From an uncultured Eubacteriales bacterium (GTDB taxonomy: Bacteria > Bacillota > Clostridia > Oscillospirales > Acutalibacteraceae), in contig CAKSHM010000001.1 in the NCBI GenBank assembly GCA_934457415.1, positions 124,001-188,000 of the forward strand: DNA of 64,000 nucleotides, read 5' to 3'. The notes under the pieces were generated by a model that made no database searches, was not told the origin of the DNA, and worked only from the letters and a program-made list of their open reading frames with translations. The position numbers and the translations under genes are program-made. Below, piece by piece: positions 6,832 to 15,526 of the stretch (its first letter is position 1; each line of letters starts with the position of its first letter).

Positions 6832-8064
6832 ATGAAAAAAAAATATAATGTTTTTATTGTCGGCGGCGGAGCTTCGGGGCTTTGCTGCGCGGTTTACATA
6901 AAACTGAAAAATCCGAATATTTCCGTTGCTGTGGCGGAGCAGCTGCCGAGGGTCGGCAAAAAACTTATCGTCACGGGAAACGGCAGATGTAATATAACAA
7001 ATTCGGACGAGAAAATAAACCGTTTCCACTCGAATGATATTGAAGCGGTTATGCCTGTTATAGAAAAATACAGCAACAAAAAAATAGAAAGCTTTTTTGA
7101 AAAAATCGGCGTTGTTTTCACATATTCTGAGGACGGAAAGGCATATCCGAATTCTTTGCAGGCTTCATCGGTCGTTGACGCAATCCGTTTTTCCTGTGAG
7201 GAAACAGGAGTTGAAATTTTAACCGATACCAAAATATTAAGCTATAAAAAGGTGAAAGACTGCTTTGAAATATCTTCTGAAAGCGAAGTGTTTTATTCCG
7301 ATAATATTGTTATCGCAACAGGTCTTTATTCGGGAGGAAAGAAGTTAGGCAGCGACGGTAATTTCTTTTCATATATGAAAAGCCGCGGATATAAGTCGGT
7401 GCCCGTTAATCCGGCAATAGTTCAGCTTAAAACGGATAACGCGCTTACAAGGTCGCTTAAAGGAATTAAGACAGTGTGCGAGGTAAAGCTTGTAAGCGGT
7501 AATAAAACAGTCAGAACCGATTTCGGCGAGGTGCTTTTTTGCGATTACGGGCTGTCAGGTCCTCCGATTATGCAGATTTCAGGCTCAGCCGGCATAGGAA
7601 TGAAGGTCAAGCTTGACCTTTTGCCTGATTTAGAATACGGCAGGCTTTTCGATATGCTTGTTAAGAGAAAAGAAAATCTTAAAAACCGTCCTGCGGGCGA
7701 ATTTTTCACCGGTTTTTTAAATAAAAGAGTCGGTCAGGCGGTTATCAAGCTTTGCGGTTATGATTTAAGCATTAAAGTCAGTGAGCTTAAAAATACCGAA
7801 AAAATCTGTAAGACTTTAAAAGGTCTTGAATTTACCGTAAAAGGAAATACTGGATTTGAAAACTCTCAGGTAACATCAGGCGGTCTTAAAATAACGGAAT
7901 TTGATATGAAATCTTTCGAATCGAAAAAAGAAAAGGGAGTTTTTGCGGTAGGCGAAATTCTTGATTTAAACGGAGACTGCGGCGGATTTAATCTGCATTT
8001 TGCTTGGTCGAGCGCTTTTTGCTGTGCAGATGAAATAATTAAAAGGAGCAAGGGGTTTAAATGA
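6832..8064 (+). CDS. FAD-dependent oxidoreductase, HI0933/YhiN-like family
   Basis: 410 residues starting at ATG 6832. The longer frame upstream lies inside the preceding gene, and the usual N-terminus of the family is the dinucleotide fold seen here as VGGGASGLCCA. GNGRCNITN (about 45-53) and the C-terminal GEILDLNGDCGGFNLHFAW are family hallmarks. The exact reaction is unclear; relatives are annotated as aminoacetone oxidase-like or BaiN-like flavoproteins. Overlaps the next gene by 4 bases (ATGA). Confidence 0.8.
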   Translation: MKKKYNVFIVGGGASGLCCAVYIKLKNPNISVAVAEQLPRVGKKLIVTGNGRCNITNSDEKINRFHSNDIEAVMPVIEKYSNKKIESFFEKIGVVFTYSEDGKAYPNSLQASSVVDAIRFSCEETGVEILTDTKILSYKKVKDCFEISSESEVFYSDNIVIATGLYSGGKKLGSDGNFFSYMKSRGYKSVPVNPAIVQLKTDNALTRSLKGIKTVCEVKLVSGNKTVRTDFGEVLFCDYGLSGPPIMQISGSAGIGMKVKLDLLPDLEYGRLFDMLVKRKENLKNRPAGEFFTGFLNKRVGQAVIKLCGYDLSIKVSELKNTEKICKTLKGLEFTVKGNTGFENSQVTSGGLKITEFDMKSFESKKEKGVFAVGEILDLNGDCGGFNLHFAWSSAFCCADEIIKRSKGFK

Positions 8065-9632
8065 TTTTAATAAACAATGTATTTTGCCCTCTTGATTCTG
8101 ATTTTAAAAAGCCTGAAAGAATAGTTTCCGATTATTTAAAAGTCAATGTATTAAGCGTCTCTCTTTACAGAAAATCGGTTGACGCAAGGAAAAAGGATAA
8201 TATCGTATTTTGCTGTTCATTTACTGCAGATGTTGGCAAAAACGAGGATAAAATTTTAAAAAGATTCAAAAATGCTTCAAAATTCAAAGAAACCGAATAT
8301 GTTTATAAAAAAATCAACACGGTTTACTCTGACAGACCTTTTATAGCGGGTTTCGGTCCTGCGGGAATGTTTGCGGCTTTAAGCCTTTCAAGAGCAGGCT
8401 TAAAGCCTGTTGTTATCGAGCGAGGATGCGATATTGATACAAGAGTTTCGGATGTAGAAAGCTTTTTTGAGGGTGAAAAGCTTAAAGAAAATTCAAATAT
8501 TCAGTTCGGCGAGGGCGGCGCGGGAACTTTTTCGGACGGAAAGCTTAATACAGGTATCAAGGATGTTCGCTGCAGAGCGGTTTTAAAGGCTTTTGCCGAG
8601 TTTGGCGCGCCAAAGGATATTCTTGTTGACGCTAAGGCTCATATCGGAACGGATAATTTAAGAAAAATCGTTAAAAACATAAGAAATGAAATTATTTCAA
8701 ACGGCGGCGAAATAAAATTCTGCTCAAAGCTTGACGGTATTTTTTATGAAAACGGCGCTTTAAAGGCAATATCGGTAAACGGTGAAAGGATAGGCTGCAC
8801 AAGACTTATTCTCGCCTGCGGACACAGTGCGCGCGATACCTTTAAAATGCTTTATGACAAAAATATAGAAATGATTAAAAAGCCTTTTTCGGTGGGTGTA
8901 AGAATCGAACATAAAAAAGAAGATATCGACAGAGCGTTATACGGAAAATTTGCAGGCAATAAAGCCTTGGGCGCCGCAAGCTATAAGCTTGCATGCCATC
9001 TTGAAAACGGCAGGGGAGTTTATACATTCTGTATGTGTCCGGGCGGCGAGGTCGTTAATGCTTCTGATGAGACAGACGGAATTTGTATAAACGGAATGAG
9101 TAATTCTAAAAGAGACAAAGTAAATTCCAATTCCGCGGTGCTTGTAGGAATTGAGCCGTCCGACCTTGAGGATTATGTGCTTTCGGGGTGCGATTTTCAA
9201 AGGGAGATAGAACAATCGGCTTTTAAGGCCGGCGGCGGAGCCGTTCCCGTCAGTACAGTCGGCAATTTTGTTTTTTCTGACGGTACCCCGATAAATAAAG
9301 TCATACCTTCCGTCAGGCCCGAATATAAAGAAGCTGATTTTAAAGAAATATTTCCCGAATTTGTTATTTCGGCATTAAAACAGGGTATAACCGAGTTCAA
9401 TAAAAAAATAAAAGGTTTTGCCGATAAAAATGCGGTCTTAACGGCTCCTGAAACACGAAGTTCGTCTCCTGTGAGGATAGTAAGAAACGAAAAATTGCAG
9501 TCTGTATCGTTAAAAGGACTTTTCCCCTGCGGCGAAGGCGCGGGTTATGCCGGCGGAATAATGTCCGCGGCGGTGGACGGTTTAAGGTCCGCAGAAGCGG
9601 TTTTCGAGGATTATTCCTCTGAAAAAAGGTAA
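8061..9632 (+). CDS. FAD-dependent dehydrogenase, COG2509-type
   Basis: A 523-residue flavoprotein. An N-terminal domain of about 90 residues precedes the FAD-binding motif GFGPAGMFAALSLSRAG (98-114). It is followed by the family blocks QFGEGGAGTFSDGKL (about 153-167) and the C-terminal GLFPCGEGAGYAGGI. It is translationally coupled to the upstream flavoprotein, so the two may act together. No assigned substrate; this family is widespread and uncharacterised in Firmicutes. Confidence 0.8.
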   Translation: MILINNVFCPLDSDFKKPERIVSDYLKVNVLSVSLYRKSVDARKKDNIVFCCSFTADVGKNEDKILKRFKNASKFKETEYVYKKINTVYSDRPFIAGFGPAGMFAALSLSRAGLKPVVIERGCDIDTRVSDVESFFEGEKLKENSNIQFGEGGAGTFSDGKLNTGIKDVRCRAVLKAFAEFGAPKDILVDAKAHIGTDNLRKIVKNIRNEIISNGGEIKFCSKLDGIFYENGALKAISVNGERIGCTRLILACGHSARDTFKMLYDKNIEMIKKPFSVGVRIEHKKEDIDRALYGKFAGNKALGAASYKLACHLENGRGVYTFCMCPGGEVVNASDETDGICINGMSNSKRDKVNSNSAVLVGIEPSDLEDYVLSGCDFQREIEQSAFKAGGGAVPVSTVGNFVFSDGTPINKVIPSVRPEYKEADFKEIFPEFVISALKQGITEFNKKIKGFADKNAVLTAPETRSSSPVRIVRNEKLQSVSLKGLFPCGEGAGYAGGIMSAAVDGLRSAEAVFEDYSSEKR

Positions 9633-9679
9633 AAAAAGGGTTAAATTTAAAAAAATTGTTAAAAATTAGCCGAAACATC

Positions 9680-9708
9680 TTGAAAAAAACTTTATTATGG
9701 GTTAAAAT
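9680..9708 (+). promoter_or_regulatory. Sigma-A promoter of gapA
   Basis: TTGAAA (9680-9685), 17-base spacer, TAAAAT (9703-9708), then TTTTAGGAGGT as RBS before the ATG. A short untranslated leader. Confidence 0.7.
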
Positions 9709-9737
9709 AATTAAAGAAATTTTAGGAGGTAATTCCA

Positions 9738-10748
9738 ATGGTTAAAGTTGCTATTAATGGATTCGGCCGTATCGGCCGTCTGGCTTTCCGTCAGATGTTC
9801 GGTGCAGAAGGCTATGAGGTTGTTGCTATAAACGATCTTACAAGCCCTGCAATGCTCGCTCATCTTCTTAAGTACGATTCCGCTCAGGGCAGATATGCTC
9901 TTGCAGATACCGTAGTTGCGGGTGAGGACAGCATTACCGTTGACGGTAAGACTATCAAGATTTATGCAGAGAAGAACGCTGCTGACCTTCCTTGGGGTGA
10001 AATCGGTGTTGATGTTGTTTTAGAGTGCACCGGCTTCTACACCTCAAAGGACAAGGCTCAGGCTCATATTGATGCAGGTGCTAAAAAGGTTGTAATTTCC
10101 GCTCCTGCAGGTAAGGATCTTCCCACTATCGTTTACAGCGTAAACGAAAAGACTCTTACTAAGGACGATAAAATTATTTCCGCTGCGTCATGCACAACGA
10201 ACTGCTTGGCTCCTATGGCCGATACTCTTAATAAATATGCTCCCATAGTAAGCGGTATTATGACCACTGTTCATGCTTTCACAGGCGATCAGATGGTTCT
10301 TGACGGACCTCACAGAAAAGGCGATCTCCGCCGTGCACGTGCCGCTGCCGTTAATATTGTTCCTAACTCAACAGGCGCTGCTAAGGCTATCGGTCTTGTA
10401 ATTCCTGAGCTTAACGGTAAGCTTATCGGTTCTGCTCAGCGTGTTCCGGTTCCGACCGGTTCTACAACTATTCTTGTTGCTGTTGTTAAGGGCAAGGATG
10501 TAACGGTTGAGGGCATCAATGCCGCTATGAAGGCTGCTTCAAGCGCATCCTTCGGTTACACCGAGGAGCAGCTCGTATCTTCCGATATAATCGGTATCAC
10601 TTACGGTTCTCTCTTTGATGCAACACAGACAATGGTTACAAAAATTGATGATGATACCTATCAGGTACAGGTTGTTTCTTGGTATGATAACGAGAACAGC
10701 TATACAAGCCAGATGGTACGTACAATCAAGTATTTCGCTGAAATCTGA
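9738..10748 (+). CDS. gapA: Glyceraldehyde-3-phosphate dehydrogenase, type I
   Basis: 336 residues, full length. The NAD-binding start INGFGRIGRLAFRQ (7-20), the catalytic SAASCTTNCLAP with Cys152, and the substrate block HRKGDLRRARAAA are all intact. It oxidises glyceraldehyde-3-phosphate to 1,3-bisphosphoglycerate. It stands alone between its own promoter and terminator, whereas pgk, tpiA and gpmI form a separate operon 28 kb away. Codon choice (GTT, GCT, AAG, CGT rich) differs from its neighbours and suggests high expression. Confidence 0.97.
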   Translation: MVKVAINGFGRIGRLAFRQMFGAEGYEVVAINDLTSPAMLAHLLKYDSAQGRYALADTVVAGEDSITVDGKTIKIYAEKNAADLPWGEIGVDVVLECTGFYTSKDKAQAHIDAGAKKVVISAPAGKDLPTIVYSVNEKTLTKDDKIISAASCTTNCLAPMADTLNKYAPIVSGIMTTVHAFTGDQMVLDGPHRKGDLRRARAAAVNIVPNSTGAAKAIGLVIPELNGKLIGSAQRVPVPTGSTTILVAVVKGKDVTVEGINAAMKAASSASFGYTEEQLVSSDIIGITYGSLFDATQTMVTKIDDDTYQVQVVSWYDNENSYTSQMVRTIKYFAEI

Positions 10749-10764
10749 TAAACCATAAATTATT

Positions 10765-10795
10765 AAGGCTGCGGATTTTTCCGCAGCCTTTTTTC
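10765..10795 (+). terminator. Terminator of gapA
   Basis: AAGGCTGCGG / CCGCAGCCTT with loop ATTTTT and a T-run. Confidence 0.9.
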
Positions 10796-10806
10796 AGGAG
10801 ATTTTT

Positions 10807-11583
10807 ATGAATTTTAATCTTCATACACACACTTATCTTTGCCATCATGCCACAGGTACACCCGAGGAGTATGTCGAAGAGGCGATAAAAAGGGGAATAA
10901 AGCAGCTTGGATTTTCCGAGCATGCTCCGTATAGGTTTGAAAACGGATATAAAAGCGGTTTCAGAATGAACGCGGATGATATAAGTATTTATTTTGAAAC
11001 TTTAAACGGTTTAAAAGAAAAATACAAGGATAAAATAGAAATTTTTATAGGCTTTGAAACAGAATACTATCCAAAGCTTTTTGATTCTCTGCTTAAAAGC
11101 CTTGAAAATTATAAATATGATTATCTTATTTTGGGACAGCATTTTACGGACAACGAATATGACGGTGTTTACAGCGGAGATCCTACAAATGACGAAAGTG
11201 TTTTAGAAAAATATATTTTTCAGGTTATTGAAGGTATTAAAACCGGAAAATTCACCTATATCGCTCATCCCGACTTAATTAACTTTGTTGACAGGAAAAG
11301 TGCAGTATATAAAAAATCGGCAGAAAAGCTGTGCTTGGCGGCAAAAGATTTTGGTGTTCCGCTTGAATTCAATTTTCATGGAATAAGAATTAAGAATAAA
11401 TATCCGTGCCGAGAATTTTTCAAAATCGCATCCGAAATAAAAAACGATATTGTTTTGGGGATTGACGCGCATGAAAGCGACGAAATAACCGATGTAAGTA
11501 CGGAAAAAGAAGCAATTAAAACACTTAACGAATTAAATATCACACCGATAAATAATAAAAATGCATTAAACTACATAAAATAG
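10807..11583 (+). CDS. PHP-domain phosphatase, histidinol-phosphatase (HisJ/HisK) type
   Basis: 258 residues. The PHP metal-binding motifs are visible: HTHTYLCHH at the N-terminus, GFSEHAPY (about 38-45), EIFIGFETEYY (about 79-89), QHF, and the late IAHPD and GIDAHES blocks. This arrangement matches the PHP-type histidinol phosphatases that make histidinol from histidinol phosphate. No other histidine biosynthesis genes are nearby, so the substrate remains an assignment by family. The RBS is TCAGGAG, just after the gapA terminator. Confidence 0.75.
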   Translation: MNFNLHTHTYLCHHATGTPEEYVEEAIKRGIKQLGFSEHAPYRFENGYKSGFRMNADDISIYFETLNGLKEKYKDKIEIFIGFETEYYPKLFDSLLKSLENYKYDYLILGQHFTDNEYDGVYSGDPTNDESVLEKYIFQVIEGIKTGKFTYIAHPDLINFVDRKSAVYKKSAEKLCLAAKDFGVPLEFNFHGIRIKNKYPCREFFKIASEIKNDIVLGIDAHESDEITDVSTEKEAIKTLNELNITPINNKNALNYIK

Positions 11584-11599
11584 TATCGGTGATAGCTTA

Positions 11600-12076
11600 A
11601 TGGTTTTAAAAATAAATTTAAAAAAATTGCTTATTTGTATTTTAATTCCGCTGATAGCAGGGGGATTATCGACCTTAACAGTAGGCTCCGATATCAAGAT
11701 TTACGGCACTGTAATTCAGCCGCCGCTCGCTCCGCCGAGTTGGCTTTTTCCGCTTGTGTGGACCTTGCTTTATATCTTAATGGGAATTTCTCTCTATCTG
11801 GTCAGAAGCTCGAATGCAGACGATTATTCTGTAAAATCGGCAACGGCTGTTTTCGCGGTTCAGCTTTTTTTGAATTTTATTTGGTCGCCTGTGTTTTTTA
11901 AGATGCGACTGTTCCTTGCGGCGTTCTTTATTTTGACAGCTTTGCTTGTAACGGTTATTGTGATGACGGTCAGGTTTTATAAAATTTCAAAGCCTGCGGG
12001 ACTTTTGCAAATTCCTTACATTATTTGGCTTGCTTTTGCAGGATATCTTAATATTGGCATTTATATTTTAAACTAA
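11600..12076 (+). CDS. TspO/MBR family membrane protein
   Basis: 158 residues with five hydrophobic segments. The family signature PPLAPPSWLFPLVWTLLY (about 40-57) is the tryptophan-rich region that binds tetrapyrroles in characterised members. Bacterial homologues affect porphyrin handling and stress responses; the role here is not shown by the neighbours. A strong hairpin follows. Confidence 0.85.
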   Translation: MVLKINLKKLLICILIPLIAGGLSTLTVGSDIKIYGTVIQPPLAPPSWLFPLVWTLLYILMGISLYLVRSSNADDYSVKSATAVFAVQLFLNFIWSPVFFKMRLFLAAFFILTALLVTVIVMTVRFYKISKPAGLLQIPYIIWLAFAGYLNIGIYILN

Positions 12077-12078
12077 AA

Positions 12079-12112
12079 AAGAGCGTGTCGATTTTTCGGC
12101 ACGCTCTTAAAA
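12079..12112. terminator. Bidirectional terminator between tspO and the minus-strand coaD unit
   Basis: AAGAGCGTG / CACGCTCTT with loop TCGATTTTTCGG, with A-rich sequence on one side and T-rich on the other. Confidence 0.75.
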
Positions 12113-12123
12113 TTTGCTTTAAA

Positions 12124-12600
12124 TTACTGATTATTATTCTGCTGAGTATTGGCGGTGGGAACCTGCTGTCTTAAAGCGGCGCGGGTTTTTCTTATCTCGC
12201 CTAAGTTTGCGGTAAGCTCCTCGTCTGCACGGCACATAAGGTCGTCCACAAATTCCTGAGCGGCCTTTCTCATTTCGCGGCTTTTTGTCTGAGCATGGGC
12301 GATTATTTCAGCCGCCTTTTCCTGAGCCATTTTAACAATTGCTTCCTGAGCAACTGCAGCCTTCGCGCGCTCCTCCGCGCTTCTGATTATATTGTCCGCT
12401 TCATGTTTTGCATTTGTAATTATGTCTGCACGGTCAGCTACAATACCTCTTGCCTGCTTGATTTCGCTGGGTATATTGAGTCTTATATCGTCAACAACAG
12501 CACGAAGCTTTTCGATATCAACAACCGTTTTCTTTCCGGGTATTTTTATACCGCTGTCCAAAACCTCGTCAAACTGCTCCAATAATTCATCAAGTGTCAT
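12124..12600 (-). CDS. Coiled-coil protein of unknown function (ATP synthase b/E-like helix)
   Basis: 158 residues, almost wholly helical. Alanine- and glutamate-rich heptads run from about residue 50 to 140, followed by a Q/N-rich tail. Such proteins are often labelled ATPase because they resemble the stalk subunits of ATP synthase, but no ATP synthase genes are present. It follows coaD on the same strand, a common neighbourhood in Clostridia. DivIVA-like scaffolding is one possibility; nothing catalytic is visible. Confidence 0.6.
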   Translation of the reverse strand: MTLDELLEQFDEVLDSGIKIPGKKTVVDIEKLRAVVDDIRLNIPSEIKQARGIVADRADIITNAKHEADNIIRSAEERAKAAVAQEAIVKMAQEKAAEIIAHAQTKSREMRKAAQEFVDDLMCRADEELTANLGEIRKTRAALRQQVPTANTQQNNNQ

Positions 12601-12639
12601 AATAATTCTCCTTTGCTTTTTGCGGAAATTTTCCGCAGG

Positions 12640-13128
12640 TTATATTTTTGAAAGTCTTTTAACAATATCGCCGTGAATTTCTTTCGGAACAAATTCCGAA
12701 ATATCACCGCCCATACTTGCTATCTGTCTTACCATGCTTGAGCTTAAATACATATTTTCGGCTCTTGTGGTAAGGAAAAGTGTTTCTATATCAGGATTGA
12801 GCTTTTTGTTTGTAAGTGCCATCTGGAATTCATATTCGAAATCTGACATAGCACGCAAACCTTTAATTATAGCGCAGGCGTTTTTCTGTCTGCAATAGTC
12901 GGCAAGAAGCCCGTCGTAAAAATCAACCTCGACATTTTCAATCGAGCTTACGGCTTTTAAAATCATATCCTTGCGCTCTTCCTTTGAAAAAGCACACTTT
13001 TTATTCATGTTTGTCATGACTGCCACTATCAGCCGGTCGAACATTTTACTTGCTCTTGCGATAATGTCGAGATGACCTATCGTAATCGGATCAAAGCTTC
13101 CGGGGCAAATCGCTATTCTTTCTTTCAA
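12640..13128 (-). CDS. coaD: Phosphopantetheine adenylyltransferase
   Basis: 162 residues, standard length. The nucleotidyltransferase motif GSFDPITIGH (10-19) with TxGH is present, and the C-terminal SSSMVRQIA block closes the active site. It converts 4'-phosphopantetheine and ATP to dephospho-CoA, the fourth CoA step. Its start overlaps the end of rsmD by 4 bases, the classic rsmD-coaD pair. Confidence 0.96.
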   Translation of the reverse strand: MKERIAICPGSFDPITIGHLDIIARASKMFDRLIVAVMTNMNKKCAFSKEERKDMILKAVSSIENVEVDFYDGLLADYCRQKNACAIIKGLRAMSDFEYEFQMALTNKKLNPDIETLFLTTRAENMYLSSSMVRQIASMGGDISEFVPKEIHGDIVKRLSKI

Positions 13129-13673
13129 GATGACTGCTCCTTTTTATAAATCGTGACATGAATCTTTCCGTATTTATACTTTTTGGCTGCTTTAAAGTCC
13201 GAAACGGCTTCAGGCAGCTGTATCTGAGCGGGATGCTCGCAAATTATAACTCCTGAATCGCTCATAACATTCGCTGTTTTAATAAGTGCATCCTGCAAAA
13301 CGCCGGAATTATACGGAGGGTCCAAAAAAGCAATATCAAATTTTTTTGAAGAGGTTAAAAGATAAGAGGAGTAGTCCGCTTTTATTACCTCGGCAAAATC
13401 ATTAAGGCCTGTTTTGTTAAGGTTTTCTTTTACTGCCTTAAGTGATACATCCGATATATCGACAAAAACCGCGCTTTTGGCACCTCTGCTTAAAGCTTCG
13501 ATTCCGAGCTGACCGCTTCCTGCAAATAAATCAAGAATTTTTCTTCCCTCAATGTCAAACTGAATGGAACTGAAAATTCCTTCCTTTGCCTTTTCGCCGG
13601 TAGGTCTTACGATGTCGTTTCCCGAAACGGTAACAAGTCTTGTTCCTCTTGCTTTACCTGTTATTACACGCAT
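13125..13673 (-). CDS. rsmD: 16S rRNA (guanine(966)-N(2))-methyltransferase
   Basis: 182 residues from the ATG at 13673, which has GGAG 9 bases upstream; a TTG five codons earlier is inside that RBS. The N-terminus MRVITGKARG is typical of RsmD. The SAM-binding LDLFAGSGQLGIEALSRGA and the catalytic DPPYN are both present. It methylates G966 in the small ribosomal subunit. Translationally coupled to coaD. Confidence 0.95.
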   Translation of the reverse strand: MRVITGKARGTRLVTVSGNDIVRPTGEKAKEGIFSSIQFDIEGRKILDLFAGSGQLGIEALSRGAKSAVFVDISDVSLKAVKENLNKTGLNDFAEVIKADYSSYLLTSSKKFDIAFLDPPYNSGVLQDALIKTANVMSDSGVIICEHPAQIQLPEAVSDFKAAKKYKYGKIHVTIYKKEQSS

Positions 13674-13808
13674 TCGATAAAACTCCAAAATATAATTATT
13701 TTATTATATTATCACACTTAAAAGGGTGTTTTGTCAATACTTAATTTAGCTTAAAAAGCGGTTTTTTAAATAAAACCCTCTATTTAAAAGGAAATTTTGA
13801 AAAAATAC

Positions 13809-13837
13809 TTGATTTTTTTTACCGTTTGTGTTATTAT
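13809..13837 (+). promoter_or_regulatory. Sigma-A promoter of rplS
   Basis: TTGATT, 17-base spacer, TATTAT. The start of rplS lies about 130 bases downstream, leaving a long leader. Confidence 0.65.
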
Positions 13838-13844
13838 ATTTTAG

Positions 13845-13965
13845 CATTTTATTTCACCTTTTCCCAAAGGTGGGTTTAGTGCCGACAAATTTTATCGACA
13901 TTGAAGCGGGCGGTCCTCTGTTATAAGGCATGAACGCCTGAAAAAAGTCAGGGAGGAAATTATAA
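13845..13965 (+). ncRNA. Putative structured leader of rplS (L19 leader type)
   Basis: About 120 transcribed bases without an ORF lie between the promoter and rplS. They contain short complementary segments (CACCTTTTCCCAAAGGTG, AGGC..GCCT) and no terminator. Many Firmicutes carry an autoregulatory L19 leader here. I cannot match the consensus base by base, so the family name is tentative. Confidence 0.4.
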
Positions 13966-14310
13966 ATGGATGCAGTAAAAGAATTAACTCAGAGCATGCT
14001 TAAGGAAAACGCTCCGGAAATCATCATCGGAAGCACTGTTAAGGTTCATGTTAAGATCAAGGAAGGCGAGAAAGAGCGTATTCAGGTTTTCGAAGGAACC
14101 GTTATCGCTAAGAATAACAGCGGAATTGCCGAAACATTTACCGTTCGCCGCTTGTCATACGGCGTAGGCGTAGAGCGTGTTTTCCCCGTTCATTCACCTA
14201 TCGTTGATAAGGTTGAGCTTGTAAGAAAAGGCCGCGTTCGCCGTGCTAAGCTTTATTATCTGCGTGACAGAGTCGGTAAGGCAGCTAAGGTTAAAGAGCT
14301 TATCGGTTAA
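13966..14310 (+). CDS. rplS: 50S ribosomal protein L19
   Basis: 114 residues, full length, with the family blocks GSTVKVHVKIKEGEKERIQ and FTVRRLSYGVGVERVFP. It sits at the subunit interface of the ribosome. The RBS is GGGAGG. It heads the run that continues with lepB and rbgA, the usual order in Firmicutes. Confidence 0.97.
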   Translation: MDAVKELTQSMLKENAPEIIIGSTVKVHVKIKEGEKERIQVFEGTVIAKNNSGIAETFTVRRLSYGVGVERVFPVHSPIVDKVELVRKGRVRRAKLYYLRDRVGKAAKVKELIG

Positions 14311-14391
14311 AAAAAGTAATATTGACTTTTAAAGTTGGGGGATTGCGGCGGTAAGCTGTTTTCCCCTTATTTTTTTAAAGGAGGTTTTCTC

Positions 14392-15006
14392 TTGGAAAGC
14401 AAACACGAGGCTATTGAAGAAAAGGAAAATAAAAGCGAAAAATTTTCTTTGAAAAATGAAATATTCGAATGGCTTGAGGTCATTGTTTCCGCTATGATAC
14501 TTGTCGTTCTGCTTTTTACTTTTGTTTTCAGAATAGCTACTATTGACGGACCCTCTATGCAGAACACTCTTCATACCAATGAGAAGGTCATGATTTCCAA
14601 TGTGTTTTATACGCCTAAATTCGGCGATGTGGTGGTTATTTCAAGGAATGCCGATAATGATGTTAAGGATAAGGACGAAAGCGATAAGCCGATAATCAAG
14701 CGCATTATCGCAACTGCCGGACAAACGGTGGATATTGATTTTGAAAAAGGTATAGTTTATGTTGACGGAAAAGCGCTTGACGAACCCTATGCCAAAACGC
14801 CGACCAACCTTAAATATGATGACGGAGTTACATTTCCGCTTGTAGTTGACGAGGGTTGTGTTTTCGTCCTCGGCGACAACCGCAACGATTCTTTAGACAG
14901 CAGATCCGCAAGGATAGGCAATGAGGGAATGGTTGATACCAGATATATTTTGGGCAGAGTTATTATAAGAATTTATCCTTTCAGTAAATTCGGAAAGCTC
15001 GGCTGA
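14392..15006 (+). CDS. lepB: Signal peptidase I
   Basis: 204 residues from a TTG start at 14392, chosen for its perfect AAAGGAGG six bases upstream; a longer frame upstream has no RBS. A charged N-terminus precedes one membrane segment (about 29-47). Catalytic Ser55 is in GPSMQ and Lys103 in IIKRIIA, with the C-terminal box GDNRNDSLDSR. It removes signal peptides on the outer face of the membrane. Confidence 0.94.
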   Translation: MESKHEAIEEKENKSEKFSLKNEIFEWLEVIVSAMILVVLLFTFVFRIATIDGPSMQNTLHTNEKVMISNVFYTPKFGDVVVISRNADNDVKDKDESDKPIIKRIIATAGQTVDIDFEKGIVYVDGKALDEPYAKTPTNLKYDDGVTFPLVVDEGCVFVLGDNRNDSLDSRSARIGNEGMVDTRYILGRVIIRIYPFSKFGKLG

Positions 15007-15021
15007 GAGGAGTTTTTTCGG

Positions 15022-15510
15022 GTGACAAAGCAGGAAGTTTACGATTTTTTAAAGAATAAAAATATAGATTTTGAAGTAACAGAGCATAAAGCGGTTTTTA
15101 ATATGGAGGAGCTGTCAGAGGTTTCAATTCCGTATCCCGAGTATGACGCGAAAAATCTTTTTGTGCGTGACGATAAAAGGAATAACTTTTATTTAATAAC
15201 GGTTATAGGGAGCAAAAGAGCGGATTTAAAAAGGTTCAGAAAAGAAAACGGAACAAAACCGCTGACATTCGCATCTGAAGACGACCTTAATGAAATTCTG
15301 GGCCTTAAAGCAGGCTCTGTCTCGCCGCTCGGTCTGCTTAACGATAAGGATTTAAGAGTTAAGTTCTATATCGACAGCGACTTTTTTAAAGGAAAAAGTA
15401 TAATAGGCGTTCATCCTGACGATAATACGGCGACGGTCTGGCTTAAAACAGAAGATTTGATAAACATTATTAAGGAAAACGGAAATCAGGTATTTGTAAC
15501 CGATTTTTAA
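15022..15510 (+). CDS. Prolyl-tRNA editing protein, YbaK/ProX family
   Basis: 162 residues from a GTG start. The YbaK/aaRS-associated fold is indicated by the helix-rich start, KNLFVRDDKRNNFYLI, and the late GSVSPLGLLNDKD and GVHPDDNTATVWL blocks. Proteins of the ProX subgroup hydrolyse Ala mischarged to tRNA-Pro in trans. It sits between lepB and rbgA in a translation-related run. Confidence 0.82.
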   Translation: MTKQEVYDFLKNKNIDFEVTEHKAVFNMEELSEVSIPYPEYDAKNLFVRDDKRNNFYLITVIGSKRADLKRFRKENGTKPLTFASEDDLNEILGLKAGSVSPLGLLNDKDLRVKFYIDSDFFKGKSIIGVHPDDNTATVWLKTEDLINIIKENGNQVFVTDF

Positions 15511-15526
15511 AGCAGGAGAAATAAAA

